Shown in pieces: positions 54,738 through 64,000 of a stretch of 64,000 nucleotides of DNA (position 1 is its first letter; every line of letters starts with the position of its first letter). Source of the DNA: Agelas oroides (Eukaryota > Porifera > Demospongiae > Agelasida > Agelasidae); assembly GCA_949130485.1 (NCBI GenBank), contig OX422193.1, positions 8,231,356 through 8,295,355 on the forward strand, in the 5' to 3' direction. Both the position numbers and the translations under genes were made by a program. The notes beneath the pieces are model-generated. The model worked only from the letters and a program-made list of their open reading frames with translations. It was not told where the DNA came from and did no database searches.

Positions 54738-57700
54738 ATGGCTTTGACACCCGAACGGCGCCCCAGTACGGGGTCAAGTACAGACCTGTCGATCCATATC
54801 CCCAACCAACTGCAACGAAGGCGGTACAGCAGAGCGTACAAACAGCCCACCATCGAAAAGACCGCGAAAGGAATCATGGTGCTCGTGCAAGAAGAACCAT
54901 ACGAAGGAAAGACGGAGGAGACGCCGGGGGAAGTGCTAAACCCAGAAGCGTCCAAGTTTGGAAACTTCATGGCCAAGTTAGGTCTTGTCGCGCTCACCCT
55001 ACTCGGAGTGGCCGCCAGCGTGGTCGGACACACGCCCCTCGTGGCCGCTGTCCAGTTGTTGGGTTTCCTGGTTGCATTCAGCGCCGTATTTGCGCTATAT
55101 GTTGGTCTGTTTCTGTGGTGGGGGTCATGGTGCCATGTTTCAGTCCAGTCTAGCGTGAAGACAGTCACTACTCTGTGTGGCGTCTCGTTGCTATGTGATA
55201 TCTCTGCTAGGGCTGTCATGATGTATGTCAGTATTCCAGACCTTCCTTTTGAGGCCTTCTACTACATCCTCGTTGGAACTCTCCTCTTTTTCGTCCTTCC
55301 TCTCTTTGTCCACAAAGATGGCTTGAATGGAATGTTTAGCCAAGAGATGTGCGTCTATGTCGGACTCACCATCTTCCTTGATTACTGCTCAGTTAGTATG
55401 TTTGGCTACGTTCTACCCTCCTTCCTTCTCACTCAAGTTGTCTGTGCAAGCACTTTCCTAGGTTTAACACTATCTTTAGTTGGACACCGCTTCCCACAAT
55501 TTTCTCTGACTGAAACGTACTGGAAATTGAAGAAACATGAGTCTCGAAAAGAAAGCTCTTTAATGCGGTTGAGTGTTTCGAAGAAGCCATCCAATGCAGC
55601 ATCTATCGCAGGCAGCACAGCATCCAACGTCCCATCGAGAGTGTCCTACTCGTCCGTATCCAGCCTCACGAGTGCCTTCCCCCAGGTAGGTTTGTGCCCA
55701 GACTAGCAACTGGTAGCCTTGTTCCAAGCCTTTGCCACCATTCAGCTTTTGACACTTTTATAGTGTGCAAAAACAGAGGAGAAAGATCTGAGAGATCTTA
55801 TCATGTGAGTGATGGCAATGTCCACCTAGGTAGATGTAGGGGTAAGGGTCTGAACGAGCTTGCGGCCTTTTTATGAAGTGTCTGTCCAAGCACTACTTAC
55901 CAGTTGTTGACATAAAGTGTATGCATAATTTTGGTTGTCATGTGAGTGATGGCAATGTCCACCTAGGTAGATGTAGGGGGAAGGGTCTGAACGAGCTTGC
56001 GGCCTTTTTATAAAGTGTCTGTCCAAGCACTACTTACCAGTTGTTGACATAAAGTGTATGCTTAATTTTGGTTGGGGAGCCCTCCCGTCTTCTGTCTATC
56101 TGTGTAGACATTGATGTCATGTCCTGATTAGCAAGTTGTCCTCATCCTCATTTTGAGGGAGACTAGGATGTAAGTGTGGTCTGATGACAAGCCCTCCCTC
56201 TAATCATCTGTCTCCTTCTGGAAAGGGAATCTAGCTTCATAGTCTAGTTGCTTCAGTGATAAGTGAAAGTGTGGATAATAGTTTTGCAAACAAACATCGG
56301 GATATGGGGGTATATGTTTCACCCTCTAATTTGAAACAATTGCATTTCACTTTCAAGTGATGACAGCTACCTACTCTGACACGAGAATTTCCCTCCAACA
56401 CCATGGTACAGTAGTACACAGAGGATTGTGGAAAATTTCAACAAATACAGTGAAATTTTACATCTCTTCCGAATTAGTCAATCGTCAGTAGGGGGTGTGT
56501 TCCCTTGTAATGAAATTTATTATCCAGTTGATATTTCTATAGCAGTATTTTTCTGTTTCCATACCGTGCAATATCACACGATATTGCATGGGTGTTATTG
56601 CATGGGCTGGGGCTACGCGATATCCTAGCAACCACAATTTGCTTTAATTAGAACCGACACATTCGATGGCGAGTTACTTGGTACTTTGTGTGAGCTAGAA
56701 GAGACACAACACTGTTGTGGTAAGGAATACTAAGTATTTTATTACACTCTTTTAGCATGCAACATCACAAATTATGTTGCACATGAATTCGGCTTGTGAA
56801 AATACCGCGCCCACTTGTGCAATAACTCACGATGCTGCACGCTAACTTGTGTAATAAGGTGTATATACCCAATAGCCCGTGTATGAAAAGCTCATTGTAT
56901 TTCACAGTCTTTAAATATTTTATTTTAGTTAATAGTTTAATTCAATAAAAGCCAATGCATGAATCCCACTATGTTTTATGGCTGTGACTATTTGCAATAT
57001 ACGATACAGTCACTGCAAATTCTCAGTAATAGTTATTTAAGTCTAGGGCAAGCTAGCCTGGTTTGTCTGAATAAAGCCGCAAGGTAGGAGAAAAAAGTGG
57101 ACGTACTGGGGCGCTCTTTTGTGGCTGCACAATGTGAAACACGTGAACGAGCACCCACCCTTCTTCTTCACTAAATACATGTATGTAAAGTGCACCGCCC
57201 ATGGGTGCTCTTTCACAAAGCTAGGATAAACCACAGTGTCAGGTAGGACAAGATCACGTGCACTCTGCAATCTGATGATGTAATGCTCAGTGAAGTTGTT
57301 GATTCCGTGTGCTACAGCCCTTATTGAGTGCTTTTTGTGCAGTTTTCAAGAGTAGTTTGCCACGCTAAAGCTAAAACATGCACTTTGGTTTGCTGCTGCA
57401 GTTGGTAACATGCAGTTTTCTCAGCATGGAAGGTGGGCTCACCCATATCCAGGGGTTTCTCCGACTTTCCGACAGTGTAGGGATGTTCTACCCTTAGTAC
57501 AAAAGTGTTCCAAGCGTTGATCCCCATTGGTCCCCCGGCAAACTTGGATGCTACGAGCGCTTACTTGTTTAATCCTCCGTGAACTTTCCACATGGAATGT
57601 AATTTTTTCATGTGATTCTTAGAGCTTGTCCTACCCCCCCTTCCCACAGCATGACAAATTGAGAATGTTAGAGATGTTTTTAATATTCAGAAATGCATTT

Positions 57701-60700
57701 GGGATCATGACAAGATAAACAAAAATTCATTTTGCCTTGCAAGTATAGTCTTGTCTTGTAAGAAATGTTGGCGACAACATCAATTCCCATGTAAAGGAGT
57801 TGTCAATCTTATAAAATAATGTTTACCTATGGCTGGTTTGTTGTTTATGAGTAAATAACAACCTTGTATGAGTAGAAATCCATTTAGCTCTTGTTTTGCC
57901 TCCTGGAGAGCTAGATTGCCAATGTTCTGAGGTGGCTTTTTGAGATTTCTGTCCCACCAAGGGGGGTAACCGAAATTCCTACGACCACTTTGAACATTAG
58001 CAGTGAGAAGCACCTTGCCCTAGTGTAGGTCTATCGTCTCATTCCCAGGTTTGCCTAGTCTCATTCCCAGGCCTTCCCCATCTCCGGTTTTTGATTGCTT
58101 GCAGTGTGCACTGAGTGCAGTCAAAAACCAGCCTGCAGTGGTCAAAAAACCTGAATGCAGGTAGGCTCCTCCTCCCCATCCCATGATTGAGTGTTGCAAA
58201 AAAGCCATCCAATGTGGCCTCTGTTGCCAGTGGTGTGCCCACACTGCTTAGCGACAGAAGCTGTGCTTAGCGACAGAAGTAATTCCCCAGGAATGTAGTT
58301 ATGCAATCCACATGATGAAAGGCTGAGGAAAGATTGCTGCAAAATTGAGGGTTGAATGGTATATTGACTGTCATTAAGGAAGTGTGGGAGGCAATAAGGT
58401 ATCCACTTTTAATTGTTATCAGTGTGTGGGTCTCCGATAAGGTTTTCATTACACAAATTTCCTCCTTCTTGTTAAGAATATCCACATTCCACACATGCCA
58501 TCACCACCATACATGGTTGTGTTTGCTATGCTCCACTTCACCCTAAGGTGGGAGAGTACAACACTGACAGCGTGGCAGCCGTTGGATTTTAGGTACCGTA
58601 GATCAGGAAATTTTCACGTTAAAAATAATTTGCATGCAAAAATTTTCATGTTAAATTTTTGCGGTTTGTTCGATCTGCGCAAAAATTTTAACGGTTGACA
58701 GTTACAATAGGGACGAGCGCCTGGAGCGTTCCTAGCATTTAGTCTATGACGAGGTATTGGGAGAGCCAAGTATCACTAGCTGTAGTCGTCAATCGGATGT
58801 TTACCTCGGGGGGGGGGGGGTGTGGACTTCTGTGCACGCTTATTCATTGATCATTGCCACAGAATTTTTTTTTTTGCGTGTTAAATTTTCGCGGTTGGTC
58901 TCGACTGCGAAATTGTTTTAACAGCGAAATTTTCCCATCTACATAGGTATGTGATATCAAGCCTTGTGTTTGTGCCCCTCCAGGCTGGTGGAGTTGATGC
59001 AGATGTGATAAACGAGGCTCACGGTCTAATAGGAGACCTACTGTTGAAGGAGTCACTTACAGACGATGCCAACCACAAGTTAAAGCGTGTGAAGGAACTG
59101 CTTGCTCCCAGGGACACCCGGCATATCTCGTACACCCCTCGCATGATTGTCGGTAAGGGAGAATTGAAACATGAGAATATTTTAAATGATATTCCCAAAC
59201 CACGTGAAACTGTGTTGGGATCCTCTCTCTCTCTCATTCCTGCCATCACCCTCCTTCCCTCCCTCCTTCCTGCCCTCCCTCCCCTCCCACTCCCCTTCCC
59301 TCCCTCCCTCCCTCCCTCCCTCCCTCCCTCCCTCCCTCCCTCCCTCCCTCCCTCCCTCCCTCCCTCCCTCCCTCCCTCCCTCCCTCCCTCCCTCCCTTCC
59401 TCCCTCTCCCTCCCTCCATTCCCTCTTCCTCCCTCCCTCCCTCTCTCCTCACAGACAACCAGATTATGCAGGATGAGCGGGACTATGAAGGCGACATCTC
59501 TAGTGATATATCACGAGTGTCCTCCTTTGCTCGTCGCCACTCTCACGCACACCTGGTACGTCCGACATTCAAGACATCCAGATGTTAACTCAAAGTCGTG
59601 GAGAAAAATTAATAGTACTCCATTGCCATGAATTAATATCTGGGACTGGCCTGGGAACACACACACATGAATGCGCATACACATGAACACACATGTACAC
59701 ATATGTGTGGATTGTCTTTTCACACATTTGTACAACACACATTCACGTGCACACACTCACTCACACACACACATACTCATAGAACCGCAAGAGCAGTATG
59801 ATCCTGCGCCGCACATCATCACGATTCAGCACCACCACCACATCCTCTGGTATGCCCGTGCTGGACACAGAACCCTTGGACCGCAACCGATCCCTTGCCC
59901 TACGCGATGTCCGTGCTCGCATCTCAATCCAGGAAAAACGTACCTCTGTACACAAGATGGCCCGAGACCGAATAGACTCATATGGAAGCAAGCCATCCAC
60001 ACCCACAGCAGAATCACCCCTTGTCCACTTTCATTCCCCAGTGCCTAGTCCAACTGCCTCCAAATCGGACCTCCACCATGGTCTACAGTCTCGGCTCTCC
60101 GATACAGGTCGAGCTGTCTCACCGACATTGGCAGCATTGAGGGAGAGTAGTAGCGGAAATGTTTCTGCGGAGGAGCACTCTGGAGGTAGCCGACAGCCGG
60201 TGGCAACTAAATCCAGACCGCTTTCACAACTGAAAACTGGGTCTCTAGACCAAAAAGCCCCGCATTTAGTGCGGCAAGCTAGAGAGCTTTCTCCACCTGA
60301 TGTGCGATCACGAAGTTCCACTTTACCGAAGCATGTCAAACTCAGTCCTTTCTCTGGACAGCTGGAGCACTCAAGAATAAACGTTGTAGAAGAGGAAGAA
60401 GGCGGGAGGACTGGTAGTGAGACTGACACACCAAAACTGACCAATCACGTTGTAGAACTGACTGCCCCAACCATTCACATTGCAGATGGGTCAGGGTCTG
60501 CCCCTCCCACTGAGGATCTGAAAAGTACAGCTGCTGGGAAGGTTGAAGATGGTGCTGTGATCAAACTGACGCGGGGGGCGCCACATGGGTACTCGATGTT
60601 CACCTCCTATCAGAAACCTGACTATAGCTACTCATTGGAAGAATACTCGTCAAGCGGGTTGGACGTGTTTGATAGTGTGGCAGTGTGGGATTTCCCAATT

Positions 60701-63700
60701 TTTGAGTTGGAAGAGAAAGCAGGGGAACACATTCTCAGCCACGTGAGTACCTAACTGGATTATGATACGTACTAGCTTCGTTCCCAGGCCAGCTAACACG
60801 GTGGAAGGCCTGGTAAAACTCCTACATAGAATGATTGGGTAGCTGCCAAATGTTATAACTGGTGTGTTTAGTTGGAGTTACGTATTATGTGATGGCTGGT
60901 GGTTGTCCGGCAGGTGTGGCTTGGTGGTCCGAGCGCTTAGAGCACAAGCCTGGGACCCTGGGTTTGATTCCCCTGCGACAACTGCCTTTTCACTTTCACT
61001 TATTTCGTTACACACCATCAAACAATCTTGGGTTTGTAGTCTAATTTCCAAACCCAACCTATAGATAAAGACCTTGGGCTTGCAGAAGTGCTGTAAGATA
61101 ATCTCACGACTTCACCTAGAGGGTGCTTCCTTTGCGTGTGGTGAGGATTCTTGTCCTCAGAATGTTGGCAGAGCAGACTAGCTTCCTTAGCGTGTGGTGA
61201 GGATTCTTGTCCTCAGAATGTTGGCAGAGCGGACTAGCTTCCTTAGCGTGTGGTGAGGATTCTTGTCCTCAGAATGTTGGCAGAGCGGACTGGCTTCCTT
61301 AGCGTGTGGTGAGGATTCTTGTCCTCAGAATGTTGGCAGAGCGGACTAGCTTTCTTAGCGTGTGGTGAGGATTCTTGTCCTCAGAATGTTGCTAGAGCGG
61401 ACTAGCTTCCTTAAGTGTGTGGTGAGGATTCTTGTCCTCAGAATGTTGGCAGAGCGGACTAGCTTCCTTAAGTGTGTGGTGAGGATTCTTGTCCTCAGAA
61501 TGTTGCCAGAGCGGACTGGCTTCCTTAGCGTGTGGTGAGGATTCTTGTCCTCAGAATGTTGCTAGAGCGGACTAGCTTCCTTAGCGTGTGGTGAGGATTC
61601 TTGTCCTCAGGATTCTTGTAATGCGAGATTCTCCAGGTCTTTATCTATAGGTTGGGTTTGGAAATTAGACTACAAACCCAAGATTGTTTGATGGAAATCA
61701 GGGAAAGTGAAAAGCCCCCTTCCAACTTACAAGTTTAGCCTGTGAGGTGAGTCATAAGTTGACTAACCAGATGGCTATTTGCCTCATGACTTCGTGTAGA
61801 GAGCATCCTTTAATGTGTGGTGAGGACAAGTGGTGAGGATTCTTGTCCTCGGAATGTTGACAGAGCAGACTGGCTTCCACAGTAGCATTACGCCCGGCTT
61901 CCACAGTAGCATTACGCCCAGCTTCCTCTTGCTTATCACAATGCCTGTTGGAACTAATTGCAGACAACTTGTTGACTCTGCAGTGCAGAGTAGGCTGTGA
62001 TTTCCTGTCTGTTATTAGTGGATTCTGACAGTGGTGGTGACTTCCTTATTAAATCACAGTTTATTGCATGTGACACCATCTATGTAACTATAACCCTCAA
62101 GTTGATTACTGTTCTCGCCCTCTCTTTCTCCTATCCCTTTTTTCCTTCCTCCCTTCCTCCCTCCCTTCGTTCTTCCCTTTCTCCCCCTCCTCTCTCCTCT
62201 CTCCCTGTTCCCTCTCCCTCCATCTTCCCTCTCCCCCCTCCTCCCTGTTCCCTCTCCCTCCACCTTCCCTCTCCCCCCTCCTCTCTCCCTGTTCCCTCTC
62301 CCTCCACCTTCCCTCTCCCCCCTCCTCTCTCCCTGTTCCCTCTCCCTCCACCTTCCCTCTCCCCCCATCCTCTCTCCCTGTTCTCTCTCCCCCCACCTTC
62401 CCTCTCCCCCCTCCTCTCTCCCTGTTCCCTCTCCCTCCACCTTCCCTCTCCCCCCTCCTCTCTCCCTGTTCCCTCTCCCTCCACCTTCCCTCTCCCCCCT
62501 CCTCTCTCCCTGTTCCCTCTCCCTCCACCTTCCCTCTCCCCCCTCCTCTCTCCCTGTTCCCTCTCCCTCCACCTTCCCTCTCCCCCCTCCTCTCTCCCTG
62601 TTCCCTCTCCCTCCACCTTCCCTCTCCCCCCATCCTCTCTCCCTGTTCTCTCTCCCCCCACCTTCCCTCTCCCCCCTCCTCTCTCCCTGTTCTCTCTCCC
62701 CCCACCTTCCCTCTCCCCCCTCCTCTCTCCCTGTTCCCTCTCCCTCCACCTTCCCTCTCCCCCCTCCTCTCTCCCTGTTCCCTCTCCCTCCACCTTCCCT
62801 CTCCCCCCTCCTCTCTCCCTGTTCCCTCTCCCTCCACCTTCCCTCTCCCCCCTCCTCTCTCCCTGTTCCCTCTCCCTCCACCTTCCCTCTCCCCCCATCC
62901 TCTCTCCCTGTTCCCTCTCCCTCTTCCTTTTCCCTCCTTCCCTCCTTCCAGATGGCATTTGTGCTTTTCCAAGAGGCAGGACTGATAGAAACATTTCGTA
63001 TTCCACAGCGCGAGTTCATCAACTACTTCAGAGCTCTTGAAGCTAACTATGGCGCTAATGTCTGTACGTAACTCCCCCTCACTTCTCTTCTTCTCCCCCT
63101 CCCCTCCTTCCTCTATTTATTATTTCAGTGATTGCTCTAACGGATGTGTACACAGTCATCTGTAATTAGGTTACCATGGTTACCTGGAGTAAGCCTAGTG
63201 AATGTGTATACTAGACATAACACATCAAGCCCGAACCCCACCTATAACACAACAAAGAGAGTATAAGAATGAGCGGCTTGAGTAAGAGCGTGTAACTCCA
63301 ATAGAAGCTCGAAGTCCAGTCAAAATTATCTAAAAATAGAACATCCGGTCACATGCTTAGCAACAATGGCTTATGTCTATGCAGCATGCGCAGTACATGT
63401 TAATCTTTTTAGTACTGGCAGTAAATTCCGACCGGTTTCAAATTTTACAGAGTTACACGCTCTTACTCTAGCCGTCCGTTCTCTTGCACAATCAAGTAGC
63501 CCGAGGTTTGTCCACTTAACAGCCATAAATCCCTGGCCTCATGTGCTATATCAGTGATATCAAGGTATTTCTTCAGTAGCTTCCTTCCTCGATAGATAAC
63601 TACAGAAAATCCATCTGGTGATATTGGGCAATATTCTTGGGATGTCGGGACACACTGGTGGAGGAATTTGAACAGCAGCCTTTGAAGTTAGCTGGCTTTG

Positions 63701-64000
63701 TTTATATAGCTCTGCTTTTTGTAGCTTCAGTTATCACCAATTAGCGTTGGCATTGGGCTGCTTGAGTAGGCAGAATACTTAGACATACAGTTCATGTGGG
63801 GATGTTTGTGGTTATCAGTCGGATTCATTGTTCACCCCCTCTCTCCTCCACTCTTATTCACTTTCCCAACCTTCTCTCACCCACACATCTTTATAACCTT
63901 CCACCCGACCCCCCCCCCCCCCCTTCTTCCCCACCTTCCCAGACCACAACAAAACACATGCAGCAGATGTTCTCCAAGGCGTCTCCTATCTCCTCTTTGA
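54738..64000 (+). CDS. PDE3: PDE3-type membrane cyclic-nucleotide phosphodiesterase, 5' part
   Basis: PDE3 hydrolyses cAMP (and cGMP, which inhibits it) at membranes. Exons: 54738-55685, 58984-59152, 59455-59555, 59783-60742, 62952-63063 and 63943 to the window end; phases 0, 1, 0, 0, 1 agree; about 782 residues are seen. Exon 1 has a basic N-terminus and six hydrophobic spans (about 78-98, 101-127, 138-163, 172-191, 203-222, 226-248), matching the NHR1 membrane region of PDE3. The middle is long, Ser/Thr-rich and has basophilic kinase motifs (RRPS, RRYS, RRTSS, RRHS), as in PKA/Akt-regulated PDE3. The catalytic domain begins with VWDFPIFELEEKAGEHILSH and IPQREFINYF, then YHNKTHAADVLQGVSYLL, holding the conserved YHNxxHAxDV histidines. 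The metal-binding HD part and the PDE3-specific insert lie beyond the right edge. Confidence 0.95.
55800..56075. repeat. 138-bp tandem duplication
   Basis: Two head-to-tail copies starting TCATGTGAGTGATGGCAATG with only a handful of differences, in PDE3 intron 1. The second half of that intron (56080-58580) is unremarkable AT-rich DNA with a hairpin-family relic at about 58030-58160 and a MITE-like block (57060-57235) sharing CGCCCATGGGYGCTCTTTCA with 16960-16985. Confidence 0.8.
58590..58950. mobile_element. MITE just upstream of PDE3 exon 2
   Basis: Left end AGGTACCGTAGATCAGGAAA and right mirror TTTTCCCATCTACATAGGTA, with repeated inner blocks GTTAAAWTTTTGCGGTT. A G run lies at 58809-58820. 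The element ends only about 30 bases before the exon 2 acceptor and may supply part of its branch or pyrimidine region. Confidence 0.7.
59220..59454 (+). repeat. (CTCC)n pyrimidine microsatellite ending at PDE3 exon 3 acceptor
   Basis: About 30 TCCC units, then TCCCTCTCTCCTCACAG, which is the acceptor of the exon at 59455. Confidence 0.98.
60897..61075 (+). repeat. tRNA-derived SINE (left copy)
   Basis: A-box TGGCTTGGTGG (60917), B-box GGTTTGATTCC (60960), then body and tail ending CCAACCTATAGATAAAGACC. An inverted partial copy of the tail lies at 61634-61715, on the far side of a minisatellite. Confidence 0.75.
61115..61620. repeat. 56-bp minisatellite, about 9 units
   Basis: Units GTGTGGTGAGGATTCTTGTC plus CTCAGAATGTTGGCAGAGCG and GACTAGCTTCCTTA. 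Flanked by inverted SINE tails. A degenerate extra unit lies at about 61815-61880. PDE3 intron 4. Confidence 0.95.
62110..62951 (+). repeat. 44-bp pyrimidine minisatellite ending at PDE3 exon 5 acceptor
   Basis: About 17 units of CCCTGTTCCCTCTCCCTCCA plus CCTTCCCTCTCCCCCCTCCT and CTCT, with one G per unit. Ends in the exon 5 acceptor TTCCAG. Long frames on both strands (up to 347 codons) are artefacts of the repeat. Confidence 0.97.
63253..63495 (-). mobile_element. TIR element of the AAGAACGGGCGGCTAGAG family
   Basis: Reverse-oriented copy with TAAGAATGAGCGGCTTGAGT at the left and CTCTAGCCGTCCGTTCTC at the right. Inner arms CTAAAAATAGAACA and TTTTTAGTACTGGC match the other copies. PDE3 intron 5. 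Confidence 0.85.
63830..63942 (+). repeat. Pyrimidine tract with C-run before PDE3 exon 6
   Basis: T/C-rich sequence with about 16 consecutive C (63909-63923), ending CCTTCCCAG, the acceptor of the exon at 63943. Confidence 0.93.

Noticed and set aside
54707..55219. 170-codon minus-strand frame opposite PDE3 exon 1
   Set aside because: Antisense shadow of a recognised coding exon with six membrane spans.
61997..63040. Long open frames on both strands (up to 347 codons)
   Set aside because: They translate a 44-bp pyrimidine array into Ser/Pro/Leu or Arg/Glu/Gly repeats; only 62952-63063 in this stretch is a true exon, in PDE3.

Overview
This is a eukaryotic (metazoan) genomic window, not a microbial one. 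Genes are split into many short exons with GT/AG introns, intergenic DNA is full of micro- and minisatellites and short inverted-repeat elements, and the proteins are animal families (IQGAP, CDCA7, AKIP1, CIMAP1/ODF3, paraoxonase, PDE3, a receptor-type tyrosine phosphatase). There is one 200-base assembly gap (44831-45030). Divergence of the proteins and the repeat style suggest a marine invertebrate, possibly an early-branching one such as a sponge; that is inference only, and nothing here fixes the species.

I rebuilt ten multi-exon gene models by hand, checking that every junction has a splice signal and that intron phases agree. Left to right: first three coding exons of an IQGAP (minus, runs off the left edge); an intact five-exon HMG-box-like gene (minus, 3060-7474); a remnant of an AKIP1 3' exon (about 7815-7885); a truncated paralogue of the HMG-box gene (minus, 8173-9818); AKIP1 (minus, 10141-12484); CDCA7 (plus, 14030-16120), divergent from AKIP1; a secreted, GPI-anchor-type PI-PLC X-domain protein (minus, 17082-18851); CIMAP1/ODF3, a SHIPPO-repeat ciliary protein (minus, 19813-25548); a 13-exon receptor-like gene (plus, 26726-49726) that joins a NELL/thrombospondin-like ectodomain to one active-looking tyrosine phosphatase domain; paraoxonase (minus, 50980-54532); and PDE3 (plus, 54738 to the right edge), head to head with paraoxonase across about 205 bases.

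The most interesting points are: (1) the NELL-like ectodomain plus tyrosine phosphatase architecture, with the expected transmembrane exon probably lost in the gap; (2) a repeated association of transcript-oriented pyrimidine or CA satellites with 3' splice sites; (3) a tandem duplication of an AKIP1-end plus HMG-gene block with complementary decay of the two copies; (4) minisatellites that have grown inside or between mobile-element copies; (5) a dense family of short hairpins whose arms read TAGCCTCGTTCCCAGGC.

The genes do not form a pathway in the bacterial sense. AKIP1 (a protein kinase A partner in vertebrates) and PDE3 (cAMP hydrolysis) both touch cAMP signalling, but they lie about 42 kb apart and I would not read meaning into this. 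Stretches without genes are described as repeat, intron or intergenic entries.
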